The position numbers were made by a program, and so were the translations under genes. From Cohaesibacter celericrescens (GTDB lineage Bacteria; Pseudomonadota; Alphaproteobacteria; Rhizobiales; Cohaesibacteraceae), in assembly GCF_002866925.1 (NCBI RefSeq), contig NZ_PKUQ01000050.1, positions 62,001-126,000 of the forward strand: a stretch of DNA of 64,000 bases. Direction: 5' to 3'. This document shows, in pieces, positions 42,524-52,675 of this stretch; position 1 is the first letter of the stretch, and every line of letters starts with the position of its first letter. The notes below the pieces were generated by a model. That model was not told where the DNA came from. It did no database searches and saw only the letters and a list, made by a program, of their open reading frames with translations.

Positions 42524-43393
42524 ATGCCCCAATATCTTTATGCCGAAGGCAACTTGGAAGAAATTCAAACCGCCGCCAAACATCTAGAAAACGTGTTTGA
42601 AGAAGACGGCTTTGCAGTCTCCAATTTCGAGATTGATGAAGACAACGGCCTTTGGGCTTTGTCACTTTATCCTGCCGAAGAGGGTGTCACCGACACCTAC
42701 AAGATTGCACTGGCTGAATTATCTGCTCTTTCCATGCAAATACCGCTCAAAATCAAAGAACTAGAAGACGAAGATTGGGTTAGCAAATCGCTTGAAGGGC
42801 TCTCCCCCGTTGAGGCCGGGCGCTTTGTGGTTCATGGTTCCCACGACAAGGGCCTGAACACCAAAGGCCGGATACCAATTCAGATCAATGCAGGCCAAGC
42901 CTTTGGCACGGGACATCACGGCACCACAGCCGGTTGTCTGAAGATCATCAGCGAAGAGCTGCGCAGCTATAGCCCTTGCCGGATACTCGATCTTGGCACG
43001 GGGTCAGGCGTTTTGGCTATCGCATTGGCAAAATTGCTAAAGCAAGAAGTGATTGCCACGGATATCGACCCTATTTCCATTGAAACAACAAATGAAAATA
43101 TCCGTATCAATGGGGTACATCCCCTTGTGAAAACAGCGGTAGCTACGGGCTTCTCACATTCAATTTTTAAGGAAAAAGGCCCATTTGACCTGATCGTTGC
43201 CAATATTCTGGCCGGTCCTCTATGCCAAATGGCTCCAGAACTTGCCGCTCACACCAGCGTTGGTGGCCGCATCATTCTGTCTGGTCTGCTTCCTCATCAA
43301 CGCGCAAGAGTGATTGCTGCCTATCGCACACAAGGTATGCGGCTCATCCGTTCCATCACCCAAGATGGATGGCTGGTTTTGGTGCTCGGGTAA
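42524..43393 (+). CDS. prmA: Ribosomal protein L11 methyltransferase PrmA
   Basis: Methylates ribosomal protein L11 with S-adenosylmethionine. The 289-residue protein has an N-terminal substrate-binding domain and a Rossmann methyltransferase domain: ILDLGTGSGVLA (residues 154-165), and ANILAGPL, the L11 methyltransferase equivalent of the NPPY catalytic loop. The linker contains GQAFGTGHHGTT, typical of PrmA. It follows uvrD by 178 bases; whether it is in the same transcript is unclear. Confidence 0.95.
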   Translation: MPQYLYAEGNLEEIQTAAKHLENVFEEDGFAVSNFEIDEDNGLWALSLYPAEEGVTDTYKIALAELSALSMQIPLKIKELEDEDWVSKSLEGLSPVEAGRFVVHGSHDKGLNTKGRIPIQINAGQAFGTGHHGTTAGCLKIISEELRSYSPCRILDLGTGSGVLAIALAKLLKQEVIATDIDPISIETTNENIRINGVHPLVKTAVATGFSHSIFKEKGPFDLIVANILAGPLCQMAPELAAHTSVGGRIILSGLLPHQRARVIAAYRTQGMRLIRSITQDGWLVLVLG

Positions 43394-43402
43394 AGCACCA
43401 AA

Positions 43403-43437
43403 AAAGAAAGCGGACCAAAGGCCCGCTTTTCTTTTTA
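43403..43437. terminator. Bidirectional terminator after prmA
   Basis: AAAGAAAGCGG and CCGCTTTTCTTT form a hairpin with a run of A before and T after, able to end prmA on the plus strand and the small gene at 43544-43711 on the minus strand. Confidence 0.85.
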
Positions 43438-43543
43438 GTAATTTCCAGACTATGCCCCAAGACCATTTAGAAAATGAGAAACTTAGGAAACAGCTGTTCA
43501 AGCCGATACAAATCACCCAATCGGCCTGAGATGCGTATCTTTA

Positions 43544-43711
43544 TCAGAACGGAAGATATTTAGGGTCACCAAGTTTCAACTCATCTGCATCAAAGCCGTT
43601 TGCTTCCAGCAAATCGCGGTCGGCAGTGCGTAGATAGATTTGTAGGTGACGGCGCGCTTCTTCTTCACGTGCAGCAAATATTTTTCCAAGTGTACGGCTA
43701 ACGATAGACAT
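43544..43711 (-). CDS. Small protein, DUF1127-like, 55 residues
   Basis: A 55-residue protein (MSIVSRTLGKIFAAREEEAR at the start, then DRDLLEANGFDADELKLG and ending YLPF). The C-terminal part resembles the DUF1127/YjiS motif. The ATG has AAGGATGATGA, seven bases away. The N-terminal half matches the next small gene (R-EE-A-R spacing), so they are paralogues. It ends at the bidirectional terminator after prmA. Function unknown; DUF1127 proteins in alphaproteobacteria are linked to stress and phosphate or RNA metabolism in a few reports. Confidence 0.75.
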   Translation of the reverse strand: MSIVSRTLGKIFAAREEEARRHLQIYLRTADRDLLEANGFDADELKLGDPKYLPF

Positions 43712-43852
43712 TTCATCATCCTTTTATCATCAGACCCCGACATCCGGACTCTATGACTTTAGTATAGGTCGAAATTAACCCATGATTAAATATACGTTTC
43801 TTCAAATCAGCCATTCAAAAAATGCATGCCTATCAAATATGAAGACCAGATA

Positions 43853-43877
43853 CGAAAAAAGCGGGTCGTAACCCGCT
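43853..43877 (-). terminator. Terminator between the two small genes
   Basis: On the minus strand GCGGGT-TACG-ACCCGC is followed by TTTTTTC. It ends the transcript of the 44-residue gene at 43987 and insulates the second small gene. Confidence 0.85.
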
Positions 43878-43986
43878 TGTTTCCTTGGAACTAATTTGTT
43901 GAACGGTATTCCTTCCGTCCGGCGCTTTGATCGGCTTCCATCCTGCTCCCTTCAGCAGCTGGAGCCGTTAAAAGCACCCCAAGTCA

Positions 43987-44121
43987 TTAATCTTTTGAAT
44001 CTGTAGAAATTTCGAGCATGGTGTCGATACCGTGGTCAGCCATGTAAGTACTTACAAAACGCTCTGCCTGTTCTTCACGGGACTGGATGTAACGATCGAA
44101 AGCGCGGTTAAAGAAGTTCAT
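43987..44121 (-). CDS. Small protein, paralogue of the 55-residue gene, 44 residues
   Basis: A 44-residue protein beginning MNFFNRAFDRYIQSREEQAER and ending in IDTMLEISTDSKD. It shares with the 43544 gene the pattern R-x-(F/L)-x(3)-(I/F)-x(2)-REE-x-A-x-R-x(4)-Y, but lacks its C-terminal motif. AAAGGAAAAACATT precedes the ATG, a good ribosome-binding site. It has its own terminator and no other homology that I can see. It starts 165 bases from a FNR-type palindrome. Confidence 0.75.
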   Translation of the reverse strand: MNFFNRAFDRYIQSREEQAERFVSTYMADHGIDTMLEISTDSKD

Positions 44122-44466
44122 AATGTTTTTCCTTTTGGTTTCTGTCAGTCATGCTTGACTTACATCAACAATATGGTGCATTGCGGTGATTTGAAAAAGA
44201 GCCAATTGCTCAAGACTGCCATGCGAATATTGCATATCGAAAATATGAGCTCCGCGTTAAACGCAAATACGGGTTAAGACCTAGGTGATATATATCAGGT
44301 TAGAACACCTGCATTCGGTTGCGAGACCGGACCAAATTTGCCACTTTAGCCCTATGTAGATAAGCGCCCCATCGATGTGTCGGTGGTTGCAAAAACCTTT
44401 GCCAATCCACTCCTATTTCCATTAGAAATCAATAAATGTCATTATGAATCCCAGAGGATTTCGTCC
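44122..44466. other. Gene-free interval with FNR-type palindrome
   Basis: 345 bases between the 44-residue gene (minus) and the aminopeptidase (plus). It contains the palindrome at 44286-44297. No gene is supported; an in-frame GTG 90 bases before the aminopeptidase ATG exists but has no site. Confidence 0.6.
44286..44297. promoter_or_regulatory. Perfect 12-bp palindrome, FNR/FixK-like core
   Basis: TGATATATATCA is a perfect palindrome with the TGAT-N4-ATCA core of FNR/FixK boxes; the outermost bases are G instead of T and A. It could serve the small gene at 44121 or the aminopeptidase at 44467. Confidence 0.45.
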
Positions 44467-46287
44467 ATGTTCCAAGAATTTAGCGATCAAGCTTGCCCAG
44501 AGCAAGGCCGCGTTCGGCTCCCTCTATTGCGGGAGGAATTACAAGAACAGGGCCTATCGGGCTTCATTGTGCCTAGAGCCGATGAATATGGTGGTGAGAA
44601 TCTGGCCCCCTATGCTGAGCGCTTAAGCTGGTTGACGGGCTTCACCGGATCCGCTGGCACGTCTGTCATTCTCAAAACCAAGGCCGCAGTCTTCATCGAC
44701 GGGCGCTACACCCTGCAAGTGCGGGATCAAGTCGACACAGAGCTATTGACCCCGATCTCTGTTCCTCAAAGCTCGGTCTCCAAATGGCTAGAGGCCAATC
44801 TGTCATCTGGCGACGTGATCGGTTTTGATCCGTGGCTGCATGGATCCAGAGACGTGGCGCGTTTGCAAGATGTCTGCGAAAAGGCAGGAGCCGAGCTCAA
44901 GGCTTGTGAAACCAACCCAATTGACGCGATCTGGACCAATCAGCCAGAGCGCCCGAAAGCACCTATTGTGCCCCACCCGATGAGTTTGGCTGGTCAAACC
45001 GCAGAAGAAAAACTGAACAAAATTTCAAAACAACTGCAAGGCAAAGCCGATGCAACATTCATCACCCAAGGTGATAGCATTGCTTGGTTGCTCAACATTC
45101 GCGGCAGTGATGTACCAAGGGCACCGCTTCCCCTGGCCTTTGCAATCGTTACGGCGGCCTCCAAAGCCATTCTCCTGATTGATCCATCCAAACTGACCGC
45201 TGAAACACGAGCGCATTTGCCTGACAGCATCACAATTGAACCGCTGGACAACTTACCGACAATCATCAGCAATCTTGCGGCCTCGGTTAAAAACTGGATG
45301 CTGGATGATCAGTTGGTGCCATTCGCCGTCAGAACCATCATCGAAGCCACAGGTGCTGAAGTTGTTATTGGCCAGGATCTCTGCCTCAAACCAAAATCTG
45401 CCAAGAATAAGGCTGAGCTGGCAGGAATGCGAACCGCGCACCTCCGTGATGGCATCGCCATGTGTAATTTCCTTGCGTGGCTTGATACAATGGCACCGAC
45501 AGACAGCCTGGATGAAATCGCGGCAGCTTCGGCGCTCGAACACTTCAGGTCTGCGTCTGGTTGCTTAAAAGACATCTCGTTTGAGACAATATCCGGCGCC
45601 GGCCCCAATGGCGCGATTGTGCATTACCGCGTCAGTGAAGCGAGCAACCGAAAGTTTGATCAAAACTCGCTCTTCCTCGTTGATTCAGGAGGCCAGTATC
45701 CAGACGGCACCACCGACATCACACGCACGATAGCCATCGGTACACCCGATACAGAAATGAAAGACCGCTTTACGCGGGTTCTCAAAGGCATGATTGCCGT
45801 TTCTATGGCGCGTTTCCCCAAAGGGGCCAACGGCGCGCAGCTGGACACTCTGGCGCGGATGCCTTTGTGGCAAGCCGGACTTGATTATGCCCATGGCACA
45901 GGGCATGGCGTGGGGTCATATCTGTGTGTGCATGAAGGCCCCCAACGCATTTCAAAAGCAGGCGCGGTGCCTCTGGAAACCGGCAACATCCTGTCCAATG
46001 AGCCCGGCTATTACAAAACCGGAGCGTGGGGAATCAGGATCGAAAATCTGCTTGCGGTCACAGAGCCAGAAACAATCAAAGACGGCGAAGACGCCATGCA
46101 TGCCTTTGAAACCCTGACTTTGTGCCCAATTGATCACCGACTCGTCGATGCGCGCCTGTTGACGCAGTCCGAGCTGGATTGGTTCAACGACTATCACGAA
46201 AGGGTCTTTGCAGAATTGTCAGGTGATCTGGATGAAAAAACCCGTGCATGGCTGGCTGAAGCAACCAAGCCATTGCACAAATCATAA
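44467..46287 (+). CDS. pepP: Xaa-Pro aminopeptidase (M24B)
   Basis: A 606-residue metallopeptidase that removes N-terminal residues before proline. It has two N-terminal creatinase-like domains and a C-terminal pita-bread domain with all metal ligands visible: FLVDSGGQYPDGTTDITRT (two Asp), YAHGTGHGVGSYLCVHEGP (His), LSNEPGYY (Glu) and GIRIENLL (Glu). It belongs to the longer XPNPEP1-like form. I start at ATG 44467; an in-frame GTG 90 bases upstream would add 30 residues without homology. It ends 26 bases before the convergent ligA stop. Confidence 0.95.
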   Translation: MFQEFSDQACPEQGRVRLPLLREELQEQGLSGFIVPRADEYGGENLAPYAERLSWLTGFTGSAGTSVILKTKAAVFIDGRYTLQVRDQVDTELLTPISVPQSSVSKWLEANLSSGDVIGFDPWLHGSRDVARLQDVCEKAGAELKACETNPIDAIWTNQPERPKAPIVPHPMSLAGQTAEEKLNKISKQLQGKADATFITQGDSIAWLLNIRGSDVPRAPLPLAFAIVTAASKAILLIDPSKLTAETRAHLPDSITIEPLDNLPTIISNLAASVKNWMLDDQLVPFAVRTIIEATGAEVVIGQDLCLKPKSAKNKAELAGMRTAHLRDGIAMCNFLAWLDTMAPTDSLDEIAAASALEHFRSASGCLKDISFETISGAGPNGAIVHYRVSEASNRKFDQNSLFLVDSGGQYPDGTTDITRTIAIGTPDTEMKDRFTRVLKGMIAVSMARFPKGANGAQLDTLARMPLWQAGLDYAHGTGHGVGSYLCVHEGPQRISKAGAVPLETGNILSNEPGYYKTGAWGIRIENLLAVTEPETIKDGEDAMHAFETLTLCPIDHRLVDARLLTQSELDWFNDYHERVFAELSGDLDEKTRAWLAEATKPLHKS

Positions 46288-46313
46288 AATACCCAGCAAA
46301 CGAAATGGATCGG

Positions 46314-48437
<2,124 letters not shown>

Positions 48438-50117
48438 TTATGCCCTCGCTTTTTCATCAGACATCAAACGGCGAGCAGCCGCCCGTGCCTCGTCGGAAAC
48501 AACATCGCCCGCCAACATTCGCGCAATCTCTTCTTCTCGGTGATCGCCATCAATAACAGAGACCCCCGTGGCAACCCTATTTTCGCCCTTAACAGCAGTT
48601 TTCGCAATCCGCATGTGTGCGTCAGCACGAGAAGCAACCTGTGGCGCGTGGGTGACTGACAACACCTGCACATTGCCAGCAAGGCGCGCCAATCGGCGCC
48701 CAATAGCATCGGCCACCGCACCACCAACGCCGGTGTCAATCTCGTCGAAAACAAGCGTCGGCGCAGAGCCTTTATCGGCCATAGCAACCTTCAGTGCCAA
48801 TAGGAAGCGAGACAACTCCCCACCGGATGCGACTTTCATCATCGGCCCGGCTTTGGTACCCGGGTTAGTTTGAACCCAAAACTCAAGCTGATCAATGCCG
48901 TCTTCACTGCGCGCCTCACCATCACTGGTCATATTGACCAAGAAGCGAGCGGCCTCCAGCTTCAGGGACGGCAGTTCTGCCATCACTTCTTTAATAAGTG
49001 CATCGGCTACTTTCTTGCGTTTTTTACTCAGATCGACAGCCGCTTTATCATAAAGGGCTTTGGTGCTGACAGCGGCCTGACGCAGCGCAACCAAACGCTC
49101 TTCGCCATGATCAAGCGTATCGAGTTCTTCGCGCATTTTTGCCAACAAACCAACCAAGGCATCGCCGGTTAGCTTGTGTTTTCGAGCCAACGCCCGCAGA
49201 CCAAAAAGCCGTTCTTCGGTCTGTTCCAATTCACGCGGATCAAAATCCGTTTGCCGTTGAGCTTCTTCAAGGCTGCCACGAGCTTCTTCCAAGGCATTCA
49301 ACGCAACATTCAAATGCTGCAAAGTTTCATCGAGCAAACCCGGCATTTGTTCGGTTTTGCGCTCAAGTCGCCGCATCATTCCAGACAAGGTTGGGATGGG
49401 CGACGCATTGCCATCCAGCACCTCAAAAGCCTCATTCAGATCGCCAGCAATCTTTTCCGATTGCATCATCACAGTGCGTTTAGCGGCAAGTTCATCTTCT
49501 TCCCCCTCAACGGGGCCAAATGCGGAGAGCTCATCGACCGACGCATTGAGATAGTCGGCTTCCTTGCGTGCTTCTTCAATCGAGTGTTCCAGATGCGCCA
49601 GATCTTTTTCAGCCTTGCGCCAATCCTTGAATAGCTTACCCACCTTGGCAACTTGGCCCTGCAATCCACCAAAAGCATCCAGCAAACTGCGATGCACAGA
49701 AACGTCCACCAAAGCACGATCATCATGCTGCCCATGAATCTCGACAAGACCGTCGCCAATCTGGCGCAGCATACCGGCACTGACGGGTTGATCATTGACA
49801 TAGGCTCGCGTGCGGCCATCACCATTTTGCACACGGCGCAAAATAAGATCACTGCCACTGGACAGTCCCTGCTCTTCCAAAAGGGAAAAAACGGGGTGGC
49901 TGGGCGTAAGGTCAAAGCTGGCGACAATCTGGCCCTGTTTTTGGCCAGCACGCACCAACCCACCATCTCCCCGCCCGCCGAGTGCAAGCGACAGAGAATC
50001 CAGCAAAATAGACTTGCCCGCACCGGTTTCGCCGGTCAGCACAGTCATGCCATCGCCGAATTCCAGATCCAGGCGATCAATCAACACAATGTCACGGATG
50101 GAAAGCGAGGCGAGCAT
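48438..50117 (-). CDS. recN: DNA repair protein RecN
   Basis: SMC-like protein of double-strand break repair. The 559-residue protein has Walker A GETGAGKS at residues 29-36, a coiled-coil middle (residues about 150-390) and a C-terminal ATPase half (LVFDEIDTGVGG, SGGELSRFLLALK). It follows bamD by 189 bases and precedes ligA. RecN is normally SOS-controlled; no LexA box could be fixed by eye. Confidence 0.96.
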   Translation of the reverse strand: MLASLSIRDIVLIDRLDLEFGDGMTVLTGETGAGKSILLDSLSLALGGRGDGGLVRAGQKQGQIVASFDLTPSHPVFSLLEEQGLSSGSDLILRRVQNGDGRTRAYVNDQPVSAGMLRQIGDGLVEIHGQHDDRALVDVSVHRSLLDAFGGLQGQVAKVGKLFKDWRKAEKDLAHLEHSIEEARKEADYLNASVDELSAFGPVEGEEDELAAKRTVMMQSEKIAGDLNEAFEVLDGNASPIPTLSGMMRRLERKTEQMPGLLDETLQHLNVALNALEEARGSLEEAQRQTDFDPRELEQTEERLFGLRALARKHKLTGDALVGLLAKMREELDTLDHGEERLVALRQAAVSTKALYDKAAVDLSKKRKKVADALIKEVMAELPSLKLEAARFLVNMTSDGEARSEDGIDQLEFWVQTNPGTKAGPMMKVASGGELSRFLLALKVAMADKGSAPTLVFDEIDTGVGGAVADAIGRRLARLAGNVQVLSVTHAPQVASRADAHMRIAKTAVKGENRVATGVSVIDGDHREEEIARMLAGDVVSDEARAAARRLMSDEKARA

Positions 50118-50306
50118 GGTTTCCTCTTGGATCAGACGAGCTTAACTGGTCAGTTCACTGACTCGGATTTCGAGCCATGCTATGACAATTCGCCATCTAA
50201 AAGCAATCAGGCAATGCGCAAAAACGTGAACAAAACAAGATCATTCCCACAAGACAATTCTATGCGACGAGACATTTCTATCGTGCGGGGCAAACTTGAC
50301 TGCCTA

Positions 50307-51125
50307 TCAGCGAAACAGGCGTGCCATCCAAGAGCCGCGATTGACCTTGGGGGCCAAACCATCCTTATTCAGCATGCCATAGGCAATCTTGTACCATTTG
50401 CTCTGCGGGAAGTTATGGCCCAAAACAGCGACTGCGGTTTGTGCTTCATGGGTAATGCCCATGGCGAGATAGGACTCAGCCAAACGCATCAAGCCTTCTT
50501 CCACCTGACGTGTCATCTGGAAGTCAGTTACCACCACTTTGAACCGGTTGACCGCCGCAATATACTCTTTGCGCTCGAGATAGTAACGACCAATCTGCAT
50601 TTCCTTACCTGCCAATTGATCCATTGTAATACGGATTTTGCGGCGGGCGTCATCGGAATATTCAGAATCGGGGTAGCGCTGGATCAACTCGTTCATCGCC
50701 TGCATCGCACGCTCTGACGATTCTTGATCGCGTGTAACATCAGGAATCTGTTTGAAGTAGGACTGCCCAATCAAATAATAGGCGTATGGCGCATCGTCAT
50801 CACCGGGATATAGTGCAATGAATCGCTTTGCTGCCGAGATACACTCTGTATATTGACCGCTTTTATAATGCGTATAGGCGGTCAGCATCATGGATTTGCG
50901 AGCATAGTTGGAATAGGGATGCTGGCGATCAAGCTCCTCGAATTTCTTCTTGGCTTCTTTTGCATCGCCGGTTTCCATAGCCACAAGGCCTTCTGCATAG
51001 AGCTTCTCGGCTGGAATCTCTTCAAAAGCCAACTCGGAAGGGTCGGTGCTGGAGCAAGCCGCCAAGCCGGTAGCCAACACCAGAGCGAGCCCAAACCGGC
51101 CGCGTTTTGCAGAAAGAAAACCCAT
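50307..51125 (-). CDS. bamD: Outer membrane protein assembly lipoprotein BamD
   Basis: BamD belongs to the BAM complex that inserts outer membrane proteins. The 272-residue lipoprotein has a signal peptide with lipobox LAAC (Cys24) and five TPR-like helical pairs (AEGLVAMETGDAKEAKKKFEEL, SMMLTAYTHYKSGQYTECIS, YYLIGQSYF). The Pro/Gly/Arg-rich tail is short. Between lpxC and recN is the usual place in alphaproteobacteria. Confidence 0.94.
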   Translation of the reverse strand: MGFLSAKRGRFGLALVLATGLAACSSTDPSELAFEEIPAEKLYAEGLVAMETGDAKEAKKKFEELDRQHPYSNYARKSMMLTAYTHYKSGQYTECISAAKRFIALYPGDDDAPYAYYLIGQSYFKQIPDVTRDQESSERAMQAMNELIQRYPDSEYSDDARRKIRITMDQLAGKEMQIGRYYLERKEYIAAVNRFKVVVTDFQMTRQVEEGLMRLAESYLAMGITHEAQTAVAVLGHNFPQSKWYKIAYGMLNKDGLAPKVNRGSWMARLFR

Positions 51126-51412
51126 CGTTACTCATACCCTTCAATCAGGAAGCAGATCCATCCGCCCGGCCGCGCAGGCCACGTCTATCTTGTCTTTACA
51201 AGAAAGCAGTAGAATTTTCCAACAGTGTCATCACAATTTAGGAAAAAATGTGTCTTACCGCCAAGTTGCTCGCTATATCTTCACAGCAAAGTCACTTATA
51301 CGCACAATCTAAGACAATCGCACCCACAATCCCAAGATTTTTGCCGCCAATAGAGTGTTAAAACAAAAAGGGTGACTTGCGCCACCCCAAATTTATCAAA
51401 ACAAATGCAAGC
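51126..51412 (-). other. Interval between lpxC and bamD
   Basis: 287 bases with no supported gene. It includes the terminator after lpxC and so should also hold the bamD promoter. Confidence 0.5.
51362..51388 (-). terminator. Terminator after lpxC
   Basis: On the minus strand GGGTG-GCGCAAGT-CACCC is followed by TTTTTGTTTT, about 25 bases after the lpxC stop. Confidence 0.75.
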
Positions 51413-52378
51413 TTAGTTGGTTTCAGGGCCCATCGCTGCCTGAATAGCAGGGCTGGTATGGGACACGCCAACACGCATGGAATTCCGTTTGCTGGCAGCA
51501 GCTTCCACCCACTCCCAATTGCTGTCATCTGCAAAAAGAGCTTCCAGCATATTGAAATTCAATTTGTGGCCACCTTTGAATGAACGGAAATGCGCCAGAA
51601 GCTGAGCACCAGCCAATGCAAGATCTCCAACGGCATCCAGTGTTTTGTGACGCACAAACTCATCGCTATAACGCAATCCATCAGGATTGACGATTTTCTG
51701 ATCATCGCCAATGACAACCGAATTTTCCAAGGAAGACCCAAGCGCATACCCTGCGGCCCAAAGGCGCTCAACATCGGACATAAACCCAAACGTGCGAGCC
51801 AAGCTAACATCACGTTTGAACACCTCTGGTGTCATTTCAGAGTCGAAAGTCTGAACACCGATGGAATCGCAATCAAAGTCGATGGTGACATCAAACCGTG
51901 TTCCATCATAAGGCATCAATTCGCCGACGGACTCACCATTCTGAACACGCACAGGCTTCAACACACGGATATAGCGGCGCGGTGCTGACAATTCTGTCAA
52001 GCCAACCTGATCGATTGCATCGATATAAGCACGAGAGCTGCCATCCATAACAGGCACTTCATCCGCATCAACTTCAACCAGAACATTGTCGACACCGTAG
52101 CCAACCAATGCCGCCATCAAATGCTCGATGGTGGCAATCATCCCTTTTTGAGGATGCCCGATAATCGTGCAAAGCTGGGTATCAATGACCGAAGAAAAAG
52201 ATCCTTTGATCTCCAATTCGGTGCCATTTTCACGATCAACACGCAGGAAGTTAATGCCGGTATTGGGGTCTGCCGGATGCAAGATCATCTCGACGGGCTT
52301 ACCGCTATGCACACCAATACCCGACACCACCACACGTTCGCGCAAAGTGGTCTGTTTAGCGTTTAGCAAATTTGCCAT
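51413..52378 (-). CDS. lpxC: UDP-3-O-acyl-N-acetylglucosamine deacetylase LpxC
   Basis: First committed step of lipid A synthesis. The 321-residue zinc enzyme shows zinc ligands His86 (IEHLMAALVGYGVDN), His244 and Asp248 (VRHKTLDAVGDLALAG), and the catalytic His265 region (HFRSFKGGHK). I start at ATG 52378, following MANLLNAKQTTL homology; an in-frame GTG 51 bases upstream is not supported. A palindrome lies 46 bases upstream. It lies after ftsZ and before bamD, as in related genomes. Control by FtsH degradation is typical; nothing here shows it. Confidence 0.95.
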   Translation of the reverse strand: MANLLNAKQTTLRERVVVSGIGVHSGKPVEMILHPADPNTGINFLRVDRENGTELEIKGSFSSVIDTQLCTIIGHPQKGMIATIEHLMAALVGYGVDNVLVEVDADEVPVMDGSSRAYIDAIDQVGLTELSAPRRYIRVLKPVRVQNGESVGELMPYDGTRFDVTIDFDCDSIGVQTFDSEMTPEVFKRDVSLARTFGFMSDVERLWAAGYALGSSLENSVVIGDDQKIVNPDGLRYSDEFVRHKTLDAVGDLALAGAQLLAHFRSFKGGHKLNFNMLEALFADDSNWEWVEAAASKRNSMRVGVSHTSPAIQAAMGPETN

Positions 52379-52423
52379 ATTTATGCCCCTAATCGTATCT
52401 ATCGTTTTTTCAGTGTCGGCCGC

Positions 52424-52439
52424 CCACATCCAGATGTGG
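52424..52439. promoter_or_regulatory. Palindrome upstream of lpxC
   Basis: CCACATC-CA-GATGTGG is a 7-bp inverted repeat with a 2-base centre, 46 bases before the lpxC start. It could be an operator or a leader hairpin. Confidence 0.5.
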
Positions 52440-52610
52440 AATCTCTTTCGCCAACGATACGCATGATACGCTTTATGCTTTTCTTGAGCCGAACATAACG
52501 TGTGAATGATCTGTTTACCAAATCACGCTTTCTTACCCTATGTTACGAAAATAATCCCGACGCACTGATAATAGAGCCGTCAATAAAAACACATATATTT
52601 CAATAAATTA

Positions 52611-52639
52611 GAAGCCGGAGTTGGCTCAACCCCGGCTTC
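52611..52639 (-). terminator. Hairpin after ftsZ
   Basis: GAAGCCGG and CCGGCTTC form an 8-bp stem 37 bases after the ftsZ stop, with a weak T-rich tract on the minus strand. Terminator is likely but not certain. Confidence 0.55.
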
Positions 52640-52675
52640 TGGCAGTCTATTTATTATAGTTTATGTAACAGAGTG

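Larger units (their letters stand above)
52379..52675 (-). promoter_or_regulatory. ftsZ-lpxC interval, promoter side of lpxC
   Basis: 297 bases with no supported gene. It contains the ftsZ-proximal hairpin and a palindrome upstream of lpxC. Promoter boxes could not be fixed. Confidence 0.5.

Noticed and set aside
49653..50717. 354-residue open frame antisense to recN and bamD
   Set aside because: Crosses two well-supported genes and shows no domain.
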